A stretch of DNA of 64,000 bases from Agarophyton chilense (lineage: Eukaryota; Rhodophyta; Florideophyceae; Gracilariales; Gracilariaceae). This document shows, piece after piece, positions 1 through 10,189 of this stretch. The stretch lies in the NCBI GenBank assembly GCA_030374765.1, contig JARGXX010000068.1:2418001-2482000 (forward strand), written 5' to 3'. Each line of letters opens with the position of its first letter. The stretch's first letter is position 1. The translations under genes were made by a program, and so were the position numbers. The notes under the pieces are model-generated. The model worked only from the letters and a program-made list of their open reading frames with translations, had not been told where the DNA came from and ran no database searches.

Positions 1-1023
1 TCCTTAATGGAGGTACGCGGGGAACCACAAAGCCTGCTCGGTAGCTGAAGGGTTGTTACAAAGTGCTGTTAGTCGCATGTTCCGAGTAATATGAATCGTC
101 TTAAAATGAGAGAAATGGCTAGAGTATTTGATGAAAGAATTGACGATCTGCGCTTTGTACCCACAACCAACTACAGGCAGAATCTGAAAGCAATCCACTG
201 AGAACAAAACGAACTTGCCGCCAAATGGGGTATTCGAGCGCATAATGTCGCAGAGCGTACGCTCCACAGATTCGATGCAAAAGAGGTGACACATCACGAT
301 CTCATCCCATATAATTAAGTCCATGTTCTGTGTCCTTTTGGCCACTGTAGATTGCAGAGAGATCTTTCACGTACTATCAGACATGACAGGTATTTGTATG
401 TTGAACGTTAAAAGCGCGGTGCGACCTTTGTCTAGCAGTGCAGCAGCTACAGATGATGTAGCCACTGTGAGTACAATTTTGCCTCGAAGCAGTAGAACTG
501 CGTGTATAGCTCTGGAAAGAAACTTCTTGCCTGTACCACCGGTTGCATCCAAAAACAACGCACGTGAGGACTAATCCAAAAATTAAGAAGCCCCTGAAGT
601 ATTCCCAATGCTTTGAAAACTCTCTCTCGAAACTCCTGGAATAGTAGCGCCGACGATCTCGTTGAATGCATTTCTTTGATCTGACTTGAACTGTGGAATA
701 GAAGACTGCACCACTTTTCCTAGGTCACTTTTCACCTGTTGTTCGGATTGTACAGGTTTTCCCGGTGTAGGAATCTCAGATGTAGGCAAAGATAGGCCAC
801 AATTTTCCAAGGAGGCTGATAGATTCATTTCTTGCACAGTGGTTTGGACCTCAAGCAAAGCATATCCAGTGGCTACTTCACCATTAGAGAGCGCTAGCCC
901 CATACCTCCATGTCGGGCGCGAAGGTTTTGAAAGAACATTGACGGGTGCTCATTCCAAAGCAAACATGGATCTGCCGGTTCTCCGTATAGCAAGATTATA
1001 GCCAGTAAATGTGTAAGAGACAC
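1..1023 (-). pseudogene. Helitron PIF1-like helicase region, broken and cut by window edge
   Basis: Superfamily 1 PIF1-like helicase of a Helitron, which unwinds the displaced strand. In minus-strand order I see a pre-helicase segment with LLAIILLYGEPADPCLLW, a DQRNAFNEIV segment, a Walker A motif (DATGGTGKKFL), then VATSSVAAALLDKGRTA, and a Walker B/motif III stretch (LIIWDEIVMCH, FGGKFVLFSVDCFQILPVV) ending with TRNMRL near position 50. The pieces lie in different frames, so the gene is dead. The C-terminal helicase motifs lie beyond position 1. Confidence 0.85.
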
Positions 1024-1206
1024 AAAAGAAGACTCTAAGAACTCTAAAATCGTGGGCTTCTATTCTGCATCGTCTGCTAACAGACAGCTTCTGAGACATG
1101 CGTCTTTAAACTTAGCCCACACCTCGCCCTGTACAGTACGCAAGTCGTAGAACGAAGTAACACCCAAAATCTGTATGAGGAGCAATCGCAGAAAATATTA
1201 TTCGCC

Positions 1207-2367
1207 TTAACGGGGACTTAAGGCATAGATACGGTCAATGACATGAGTTTCCTCACGATTGCAATCATAAATCTCACCTGGAACAGCTGTAGAAGAGGAA
1301 GCCTGACCCCGAGGAAGGAAGCGACACCTTAAGAAAGGTCTTTGGAGCCGGCATTTTTGCGAATTATTCCATTTGAAGTGCTTTGGAAAGTCGTCGTAGC
1401 GAATATAACGGGCACCGGGGAACTTTTGGAAAGCCACGAATCACTCACACAGCTTTACAGCCGATATCTCTCGGGCTGCAGCAAGCCTTCCACCTCCTTC
1501 GTGGAATAAAACCGTACGATGATGCTCCAAGTGAATGTCAAGTCGCACGGCAGGTGGGTGGCGGTCCAAAATATCAAAAGAATAAAACCGCCACACCGCC
1601 TTGGCAGCTGATACGTATCTAGCGTCCTGGCAGTTGCTTTTCTTCTTTTGTAGACGATTTGCTGCTGCAATTTCCGTTGTGACTCTATTTGACTCTTTGC
1701 AAACGTATTCGAAAAGGTATTTGATTCCTCCGACTCGACAGAAGCACAAATCGCCATTCATATGACATACCATCTTCTGAAGTAGATTAGGGCTGTATGG
1801 GACGACCCAGAAGTTATCAAGCGATACTGCACTTCATTGAAAGCTAGTACGGACTCTGCACTGCAATGTCTCACAGCCATCCTCGGGAGAACGACAGCGA
1901 TAGCAGATGTAGTACTCGCTCTCAAGGCGGCCAGTCTCGGCGTTGAACTGCTTCGGGAAGTATTTCTTGCTGACTAATTCACCCATTTAGGGCGCAGATT
2001 GGTTATCAGAGCCACAGGGCGTATGAATCATGTTCTTCAAAACCAACTCGCGAAGAGTTGGGTCAGTCGAGGGCTGATTTCCTGCGGTAATGACGTTTTC
2101 GACGTTCTCCGGAAAAAGAAGTCTATATCTAGAGCTAGAATCCAAAAAGAACAGGATGTGAGCAGGCGGCTAATCTCTCTTCTGTAATTCAATGACGCAC
2201 ACATGAGCTGCTACCGTACCAAAGTATTTCTCCTCAATGATGAAGGCAATTAAACCCTTGAGGTTTAGGAGAAACACACGCGCACAAAACAAATCGGGCC
2301 TGTCCTGTGGTTGCTGACCGGGGAAGAACACTCCTCTAATTTTAGGGCATCTGGGATTATAAGGCAT
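1207..2367 (-). pseudogene. Helitron Rep (HUH nuclease) region, broken
   Basis: Rep proteins nick and ligate one DNA strand during rolling-circle transposition. Visible pieces, in minus-strand order, are: a segment with DRPDLFCARVFLLNLKGL and then VIELQKR; a degenerate HUH site reading PPAHILFFL where families usually have LPHAHIL; a stretch rich in NPxTDPTLRELV and MIHTPCG; the SKKYFPKQF segment; and VPYSPNLLQK followed by CFCRVGGIKYLFEYVCK, DARYVSAAKAVWRFYSF and DRHPPAVRLDIHL. All are hallmarks of the Helitron Rep to helicase linker. An in-frame TAG sits just before PPAHIL and more stops follow, so no protein can be made. One histidine of the HUH motif is lost. Confidence 0.82.
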
Positions 2368-2649
2368 AATTAGAAAGATATCTGGGTGTCCAGGGAAACA
2401 CCTACTAAACTATTTTTAGAACTTTTGGTTTCTACAGTCAATTATGAAGGTAAAACTAGTGTTCTTAGGGTTTTCTGGCCCCGCGTGTGCTGTGCATCTT
2501 CATCTACCAACGTGGTCTCAGTGCGCCCGCCGTTCCTGTGGCACCCGTTAATGGCTGGTGCTGCCACACCTTACGGGTATCTTCAATCTCTGCCTCCTAG
2601 ATCGAGCCCGTTGCGCACTTCCTAGAACCGACAGGTTTTACACCCACGC
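2368..2649. other. Spacer between Helitron and Copia remnants
   Basis: No gene or repeat structure recognised. It probably holds the decayed 5' end of the Helitron and the decayed inner edge of the Copia remnant. Confidence 0.4.
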
Positions 2650-4524
2650 TACCATTTCTGTTTATACCACATGCTGCTAATCTGGCGTAATGCACTTGCC
2701 ATATGCGTGATTCATTCTTCGGCTGGCGCGGGTCTCTTCATTTTCCCTCTGTGTGTTTTGCGGGTATTCCGAGAGATGTGTGGAACTAACAGGGTGTTTG
2801 GTTCTGGTTGAGTCGACGTTCGGATGTATAGAACTGCCTGCCATAGTCGGGTCATGTTTGGCGGCGGATTTTACAGTCCGCGGTGAATTTCGGTGTCGAT
2901 AAATAGCTGGGAGAGGGAGCCGAGAGTGTGTGTGCGGGCTGGTAGTGGTTTTAGAGTATTTTGTACTTTCTGGTGAAATAATTGATAGTTGTAGTAGTGA
3001 AAAAAGACCTAAAATCGAAGTGAGGCTGGGGTCTTCCTGAATTCCGGTTGGTATGAAGTCAATGGTTGTTTCTTTGTCGTTAATGGCGGGGTATTTTGCA
3101 GCTATCCATTTCTTGCGGATGTCTACGTATGATTTGAGATATTCATCGAAGGTTTTGTCTTTGCAGAAGATGAGTGTTTTTGCTTCTGTCTTCAAGTATT
3201 TGTGTTCTTCTTTGGTTGATTGGTTAATGTGTTCAATAATGATCTGAAATAACTTATGTGGCCTTGAATTGTCACCTGGTACGAGTAAGAGAACTAGTTT
3301 GTCTGTTTAGACACTGCTAAGATATCTTTCAAGAGGTTGCTCTTCTTCTTCTGGTTTACTTGCGATGCTTCTTCTTTCACTTAGGGCGCGGCATCTCCTT
3401 CGAACAGTTCCGTTGGTTGATTCTTGTTGACGTAGTTTTCTAACCCCAAGTACCATAAGGCGTAGTTCTCGGTCTAAAGAGTTAGTAAATGTAGTTGACG
3501 GTGAATGTCTATGTTGAAGGGCGCTGGATGGTGTTGCGTTACATCTTGTCAGATGTGGTTGTGGTATTCGTTGATTGGTGCATGTAGAGCAATCCCGGAT
3601 AGGAAAATAACTCTCGAGTGCTCGAGTCCCGCTCTCGTGAAGAGGTGTGATGAACCCAGTAAAAAGAGAAGAATCAAAGGGGTGTACAAGGACGAGGATA
3701 TTCCGCGGACAACGCCAAAGTGTAGGGCGAAAGTGTAGGGCGAAAGTGTAGGGCGAAATAGGACGCACGACCAAGCGTACAGACCTATGAAAGGAATATC
3801 CACACTGGATAAGCGAAATAAAGATGGGTACAAACAATCTTATCCAGGGGCGGTGTACTGACCTTAACACATGAAAACCAACCAAAGAAAGAAACACACC
3901 AATAACGATGGTACAGTGACGCCTGAGCTTCCCGAGGGGATAGATTAGACAAACCGGTCACGGTTCCTCCCGTTAAGAGACGAAGTCTCGCGTAGGCGAC
4001 ATAATCTAGAGCAAAGCACTCGGTTACCATTTACTTGGTGGTATCGATGGCGGTGAAGCCATCGCTTAAGTCTATTCTAGACAATGAACTATACGTGTAG
4101 ACTATAGTAGTGCAAACCAATCCTGGTCCATACACGTATCATGCGTGTAACCCCAGCCTTGCAGGTCCATCCGTCCACTACGGTGCTACTGTGGAGACTT
4201 TCGAACGCCATATGAATGGTGCCCCGACCGGTTATACGCGCACGCGTTGCTCTACAGTGGAGTGATGTATAGCTCCTCGGTAAGTTCTTGTAGGGATGTG
4301 TGTAGTTCTCGTCGGAAATGAAGGGCTAGGAGATGATCTGTGGGTTCTGTCGTGTTGGGAATGGTATGGGCGATAAGTATAGGAGGTTGCGTGATTCTCG
4401 TATGAAGTGGCTTCATAACCTGTGGAAGAAAGACTCTGTCTCGTACTATATTTCGTTTTCCACTTGTTCGTGTCTTTTGTCTTTCTAGCTACTGTAATGC
4501 TGATTGACAAATGTGTGAGAAAAA
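2650..4524 (-). mobile_element. Copia-type LTR retrotransposon remnant (gag part only), broken
   Basis: The minus strand at about 3290-2677 encodes a Copia-type gag core with the motifs FDEYLKSYVDIRKKW, INDKETTIDFI and LTSILGLF, preceded by KLVLLLVPGD and EHINQSTKEE. The same pattern, with clear residue similarity, occurs in the second Copia remnant at 44.5-45.1 kb, so both belong to related families. A P/S/T-rich leader lies at 4.26-4.45 kb. A solo LTR of another family (3583-4256) sits inside it. No pol follows, so the element is truncated as well as decayed. It carries several breaks and is old. Confidence 0.65.
3583..4256. mobile_element. Solo LTR, family 1 (TGTAGAGCAA...TTGCTCTACA), copy 1
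   Basis: 674 bp with perfect 10-bp inverted ends TGTAGAGCAA and TTGCTCTACA. The flanks are gtgca on the left and gtgga on the right, a 5-bp target duplication with one mismatch. It shares long stretches of sequence with 21324-22138. It holds three tandem copies of a 13-bp unit (tgtagggcgaaag type) near 3721. TG...CA ends, a 5-bp duplication and no coding content fit a solo LTR left by LTR-LTR recombination. A short TRIM-like element is the alternative. The parent family is not known from this window. Confidence 0.8.
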
Positions 4525-4749
4525 TAAGAGCATCCCCAACAGATGGCCCAAAAACCAAATTCCAGAATAAAGTTCGGACCAAACCCAAAAACCTACCCCA
4601 ATGGCACATTGCAAGACTCAAAATATCTCCCAAATTACTTGTACCAACCCCAACCAAGATGGCTTTGGGAAAATCTCCTAATCCCATGTCCACCACTAAC
4701 GCCAGTGGCGCGATCGCGACATCTGGTTGCGCCCGCCGTTCTACTCAGA

Positions 4750-5950
4750 AAAAGAATACCCTTTATACGCATGTTCAACACAAAACATGCTCTTTATAGA
4801 GCTCCCAAACAACTCAAGCAAAAACCACCGTCTGCAAGCACCATGAAAAAGCCCGCTGCGTACGTTACATCGGAAGCTACCAGCACCAAATGCCTCATTC
4901 CGCCGCGCTCACCTCTCTCCCTCTTCGATGGTACGGGCCGGCCGTGAGGAGTTACATGCATTCTATGCGGCGAATTTGGCGGGCTCTTGTTTGTCGCGGA
5001 TGTTTGCGCGTGAGCAAAACCCTGAGAAACGACGCTCAAGCATGGAGAATGTGAGGAGGGACGTTGTCTTACACATTGGGCGGAGAAGATGTGGCTTTGT
5101 TTGCGGGATTCTTCTGACGCAGGGTGCAGAGGACACTGCTTTGTTCTCGACTTGATTGAATCAATTCTGCGCGACTACGTTTGTTCTGATGCTGCATTAG
5201 GAACATTTTATCCAGTGTGGTACTACTTTCTTCAATTTGTCGGCCGCTAGAATGTTGTTCGCACATGACAAGTAAGAAAGAAGGTCTTGGCAATGCGTTC
5301 GAAAAACGTTTGTGCGACAGTTGGCTAGTACTAAAAATCTTGTCGCGTTCTGGAAAAGAACTTCACTCTTGTGTGCGAGAAGATAAGTTTCGTACTTTAC
5401 TGGAAATAATAATTCCCGAGAGCACGCGTTCTGTACAATTGTCGCTGTGTCGCGTTGTCGTAGCCGTGTCCTTTCGTCAGCCTTGTTGCTCGGTTTTTCG
5501 GCGCGAGAAGCCGCATTCCAAACATTCGGTTAGTGCTTTCTTGACTAAGCAACTATGATCTCTTCCGATTTGTGTTTTCAAACTTATGATGGAAAACCGA
5601 AAAGGAACGTACGGACGCAAGGGTTTAACTGCCGGCACTTCAGACGACAGCTTTGTAGGTGCTGTGTGGATGAGTTCACACCAGAGTGTCTATCCGCTGA
5701 ATGGTGTATATTGCTTTTTATCGCACCACTTGGCTCTTGTTATTCAATCGAACACAAGGTGTATATTGCATGGCATATGTCGGCTCTGGGAGGGGAAGAG
5801 AAGCCATGAGAACAGAACGTGCCAGCCCAAAATGCGCAAGCAGTTTCTCGTGGAAAGAACTTGAAATGTAGTCAACTGGAGACAATGGCGCTCGTTCGCG
5901 CGGCGGCAGCCTGCATCTACCGACCCTGTGGTATGATCGTACATGTCCGC
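4750..5950. other. Left internal part of Harbinger A, no gene recognised
   Basis: About 1.2 kb with only short overlapping frames on both strands. None has a recognisable motif or convincing composition. By position it would be the promoter side and start of the accessory gene. Confidence 0.4.
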
Positions 5951-6129
5951 TGCGGAGTTTGGACTCAGAATTAGTTCATTGTTTATTAAGGACAAGGAGA
6001 GACCTAAGCAGGCCTGCACCTTATCACGATCTGGAGGTGAACTTAAGTGTCGTAGAAGGGACGACCGCTCAGCTGACGGGTGACGCAGGTTTTGGAAAAA
6101 GATTCGAGCTGAATGTACCAAGTTTAATG

Positions 6130-6715
6130 CTTGCTACGAGGGTACTGGCGAGGAACTGGACGGGAAATCCTGACAATAAGTGGCTGCTCCGGTGTGCACA
6201 ACGAACCTCCAGTGGCGGGGGTATTTCAGTATCGCACATTAGGATTGGTTTCAAACTCCGTCATATCTTTGTGCAAAGCCATTCAAGTTTGGACAGAAAT
6301 TCGAATTCTTAAACTGCCAAACGACACTCATTATTGGAGCAGGTGTGCCTACGGACCTTGACGAAGAGAAGTCACCACGGAAACGACCAATTGAAAAAAA
6401 AGCCGCAAAGAAGATAGAAAAAGAGAAGAGGCCATTAAGGAGAAGCTCACTTTGGTAGAGTCCATTAGCCGTATGGGAAAGATCATGAATGACTCGGTCT
6501 GAAGTAATAGAGCCATTGCGCAAGACAAACTTAAACTCCAACAGCAAAGAATTGATTGGTAGATGGCATCACAGCTTATGAACGAAGAGTGAGGTGCGAC
6601 AGAGCATGGAAGGATGCAGTTGAAATCATTGTTTCGCAAGAGATTGCTGAAAAAGTTATTTGATGACGACGAAGGAACAAAATGGATTTGCATGGAGAAA
6701 TCAAATGAGAATGCG
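6130..6715 (+). pseudogene. Harbinger A accessory (Myb/SANT-type) ORF remnant
   Basis: PIF/Harbinger elements carry a second gene for a DNA-binding protein that brings the transposase to the element ends and the nucleus. Here the plus strand between the left end and the transposase has a decayed frame whose best part is a lysine-rich tail at about 6360-6430 (SPRKRPIEKKAAKKIEKEK). It resembles the RPxGxKxAK tail that follows the Myb/SANT domain in these proteins. Several stops and frame changes surround it, and the Myb part itself is not recognisable. The call rests on this tail, the location and the convergent orientation to the transposase. Confidence 0.4.
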
Positions 6716-6821
6716 TAGTCTGAAGGCGCAAATAAACTTGAAAATAAGACAGCGTCGTAGCTGGTACGCTTCTTCAGTTAGCAAAGGACATAAGCCCGAC
6801 TGAAACATCCTAAACCATGTT

Positions 6822-8737
6822 TTAATGTCCATTACAGAAGTTATCCATTGAAGCCTGTCGCATTTTCATGTGATCCGAAAGAGTATCGACGGGAGCAAGT
6901 GGTGAGCGCAACAGCTCAGACTGTTCATATAGAAAACTTGGGTGGGCGACAAAATTGTAGATCGTCTCGATCTTTTGAACATCAGCAGGCTGCAAACGAT
7001 ATCTTGCCGTTCCAATATACCCGCGTTCTTCAACAATCATATTACGATGAATTGCGCAATACACCACGATCTCATCGAGATCTTTTAAACTGCAAAGGCG
7101 TGCTGGCCTATCCAGTACTTCAAACTGTCCATAAAGTGCAACAAAAATGCGTTCTATCACTATTTGTGCCGATAAATGTCTACACGTGTACAACCGTTCT
7201 TTGCGAGAGTGCTGATTAGGGCGTGGTTTGGAGAATATTCTTACCCTAAGATATATACCGTCACTTAAAGAGTAAACTCAATCGATTATGGACCCTGCAA
7301 TATTTGTCACTGCTTGTACATCTGGCCACTGACCAGAACGTATCTGATGAAACAAACATCTTTCATCCATGACTAAAATATTATTATTACCGCCTTGAAT
7401 ACCGAACATCATTTGTCAGATTCGAAAATGATCGTCACGGAGAACCTCCATCCTTTACAAAGGCTTTTCTTTTTTTCCTTTGCATTAACCTTGCCAACCC
7501 ACTAGACAGTTATTCCATTTCCATTCATAACAGTCTACTGCACCAAAAAATCCTGAAAAATCTAGCAAATGTCGTATAGTGGCAGAAGGTTTGATCTTTG
7601 AGGTTGTCGATGTAATACACTGACCTTGTAGGTGATGGATGCGAGGGATCATCGGCCACGCTGCCCCAGGCAAGCTACCATCTAGGTGTTGTCAGCCACG
7701 TGTAGTGTTGACATGTACCTTCTAGTTGAGTGATTGTTAGTAATTGTAATTGTAATTATATTTATTTTAGTACAGTAGTATAGTGGCCACGTGGCACTAT
7801 AGAGAGTGCTGGCCAGGTCTCTGACACTAGGTCAGAGACCGTGCCTTGCTGGCACCTCCCGGGTGATCTGGAGAGTGCAGTACACTGCATATTGGAAACT
7901 GCACCTCTTCCACCCTAGTTTGATAAAGACAGGCACCACTTGAGTGACAACTATACCTTTTGGTTCATTGTTTCTCAACTACTACATAGGTTCTACCGCG
8001 CTTCGACGCCCACCATCGTTCACCTACACGTCATAGGCTAATTGCCCCGCCGTTTGCCCCTGCGGGTTTTCACGGTGCACTGTTACCATCGAGGTTTATT
8101 ACGTTTATCTCGTAAGGTTGAGCGTCACCATGCTCCCGCTACAAGACAGTATCAGACCTCAGAGGTGATGATACGACAGAAAATATTAATGAGACATTAC
8201 CTTTCTTATTTCGGACAAGTTCGAAAGTCAGAGATATTCATCTTTGAAGAAGTAAACCACTTGTTATGCAGATGGTTTCAAATAATATAGAATTTTAGGT
8301 TTATGTAACCGAACGAACGACACAAAATTATCTGCCGCAAGATCTGCATTGAGTTGAAAAAAAGCTGCAGTCATTTTTTGGTCGGTGGATGCATTAAGAA
8401 TACTATTTGGGTCAGAAAACTGTATAAAGTAATCTGTACACGCACGTATAGATAAATAAATACGTTTTTAAACAGATCGCGTAACGGAAAACCGTCTTTC
8501 AATTAATTATATGTCGAAAAGCGAGTATTTAACGTTGTGTCATTTAAAGTAGTTTTGATTTATTCGTAGATCTCTTTTAGGTCTTCCAATGTCTTTATTT
8601 GCTTTCATCTGCAATATGGAGGTTTTACGCCTTGTTTGTTGAAAATTTTGCGTTGTTTGTGGTGCTGCTTCACAAATCAAATACAAACATCCGAGATCAC
8701 TCTCATCATTGGTAGACGACGAGTCAGAGTTTGTCAT
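6822..8737 (-). pseudogene. PIF/Harbinger transposase A, broken
   Basis: DDE transposase of the PIF/Harbinger superfamily, a cut-and-paste enzyme. In minus-strand order: an acidic N-terminus (MTNSDSSSTNDESD); the NKDIGRPKRDLRINQNYF box; a long match to the pre-catalytic domain with ERRFSVT, DYFIQFSD, DQKMTAAFFQLNADLAAD and FVSFVRL; then, past an inserted solo LTR, the first catalytic Asp region (GAVDCYEWKWNN); and finally the C-terminal helix block ERIFVALYGQFEVLDRPARL with IVVYCAIHRNMIVEE. In-frame stops occur in the pre-catalytic domain. The middle of the catalytic core, with the second Asp, is not recognisable. The gene is dead but keeps its full order. Confidence 0.82.
7570..8178. mobile_element. 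Solo LTR, family 2 (TGTCGTAT...ATACGACA), copy 1
   Basis: 609 bp with perfect 8-bp inverted ends TGTCGTAT and ATACGACA. The flanks are gcaaa and gaaaa, a 5-bp duplication with one mismatch. It is closely similar over its length to 43417-44050. It interrupts the transposase of Harbinger A, so it is younger than that element. It has no coding content. It is read as a solo LTR of an LTR element whose internal part is absent from the window. Confidence 0.82.
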
Positions 8738-8925
8738 TGCGTGTAAAGTCTACAAGAAGATCGCGTTGAGGGAGAAAGAAGGTTTGGGTGCTTGTTTGGG
8801 TTTTGAGCCCGGTAGGGTGTCTGTGTCTTTGGTACGGTGATGACAATGTATGGGTTTAGTCGCCCATTAAGATTTCTACACGTGTCAATTCTTTTTAGGA
8901 TTTGGGCTGCCGATTGGGGATGTCC

Positions 8926-10189
8926 TAACAACAACAAAACTATGGGGTTTTGCCCTCATGGGTTTCCGAAGTTTAAAACTTGCGCTTTCTGAAATCTGAT
9001 CTAATTGTCTCGTTGAGTCTAATAAGATAAGCTCTTTAGATTACAGAACCGAGAAACATGTCTCCCCAGTTTGTTTTTGCATCAGCTGTCTGTAGATACC
9101 TTTGGTACCCTTCGTAAATACTTTTCAATAATTCTCGGCACGAACTTAATTCTGTTGGTGAACGGTTCACTTTCGAGACGAGTTCAAGTACAAACGTACC
9201 GACAGTACACTAATGTATGCTAAACGAAAATTAACAGAGCTAAGAGAACGTATCTCAACAAGAAGACCCTGTCGAGGGTGAGCTTCATAACCAGAGCTGG
9301 CGAAGTGAACTTCATAATCTCGCTTTCTTCGCAATTGGTCGCCTTGGCTCGATAGGTGGTGCTTCAAGAGGCGACATTTAAAAGTACATCTCCGGTCAAC
9401 GAAAACATCACAACTGTATGATTTTAAGTGGTCAGCATCGGACAACATTGACGAAAGATAACTCCATCTCACTCTGTACGAGTAAGATGCAGTTCACCCT
9501 CTCCTGGAAAATAAATTTCGCGGCTGGTGAAGTTCAAAGAGATGGAGAATGGTAAAACCGTTGGACTAGTCGTGTCCGATCAGCGTATCGTCGATAGTGT
9601 TCCAATTCAAAAGTGTGCGACAGGCCTATCAAAAACAGAGGTTCATAAATATCGCAGTGAGACATAACCCACTTTTTGAGAACACGTCGTCAATCCTTTG
9701 GGGATTGACGACGCTTTCAGCCTGTCGCGCCCCGCTTGCCCTAGGTAAAGGTCATGTTGGACACTGTAAGGATACGCATCCAGCGGTCTACATTCGTTCA
9801 TCAAAATCGCCATCAACGCCGGACAACGTTATTAGTACTACTGTACCTTTTGAGCTCTTATCCATTTCGACTGCAGACTTCTTGTCTTTACACAACAGAG
9901 AGCCAGCACCGTTCAATGATGATTCAAGTCATGCTGCGGTTTTGGTCGAGACAGCAAATTTAACCTCCAGTAAGGCGAGCTACCCACATGATGACCGCAG
10001 GGCCGGTTTCAGCGGTAAGCGCCGCACGAACATCTCGTCGATATGACATTGACATATCGTATTGCATACCGTCTTCAGGCGCTGGTTTCAAAGGACTTCG
10101 ACTTGTTGCAACGCACAATAATTGCGAAAGTGTATTCTTAGGCTTCTCACGCATGCCGATCGATCGGAGAAGTATGCGTTAACAGCACC
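8926..10189. other. Intergenic, upstream of the GT92-like gene
   Basis: No gene supported. Frames of about 100-150 codons exist on both strands (9167-9472 minus, 9597-10046 plus), but they lack motifs and look like chance frames. The stretch holds a striking perfect hairpin at 9685-9713 and should contain the promoter of the gene at 10190. Confidence 0.5.
9685..9713. repeat. Perfect 12-bp inverted repeat with 5-nt loop
   Basis: The arms are CGTCGTCAATCC (9685-9696) and GGATTGACGACG (9702-9713) around the loop TTTGG. It lies about 480 bp before the GT92-like start codon. It could be a structured RNA element, a protein-binding palindrome or an insertion scar. No T-run follows it. Confidence 0.85.

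Larger units (their letters stand above)
1..2367 (-). mobile_element. Helitron remnant (Rep-helicase, broken, runs off left edge)
   Basis: Minus-strand pieces in several frames match a Helitron replicase-helicase in the expected order: the Rep part lies at the right and the PIF1-like helicase at the left. The helicase is cut by the window edge, so the 3' end of the element is outside. I could not place the 5' TC end. Stops and frame changes between pieces show it is dead: at least one in-frame stop lies next to the HUH motif, another follows about 60 codons later, and there are frame changes between the Rep and helicase pieces. Helitrons are rolling-circle DNA transposons. Confidence 0.85.
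4528..8925. mobile_element. PIF/Harbinger DNA transposon A, broken
   Basis: The left end reads TAA|GAGCATCCCCAACAG. The right end reads TTGGGGATGTCC|TAA. This gives a TAA target duplication (4525-4527 and 8926-8928) and inverted ends that agree at 10 of the first 12 bases. A 3-bp TWA duplication is the rule for PIF/Harbinger. Inside are a decayed PIF-type transposase on the minus strand and a decayed basic accessory ORF on the plus strand, pointing at each other. A solo LTR (7570-8178) has inserted into the transposase. The ends were found by eye and the element is old. Confidence 0.75.

Noticed and set aside
3583-4256. Reading the family 1 repeat as the 5' LTR of the Copia gag beside it
   Set aside because: It has its own near-perfect 5-bp target duplication within Copia-like sequence, and the same unit occurs alone in Harbinger B.
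7681-8178. Taking the repeat shared with 43.4-44.05 kb to start at TGTTGTCAGCC
   Set aside because: Homology extends further left to TGTCGTAT, which pairs with the right end and gives matching 5-bp flanks.
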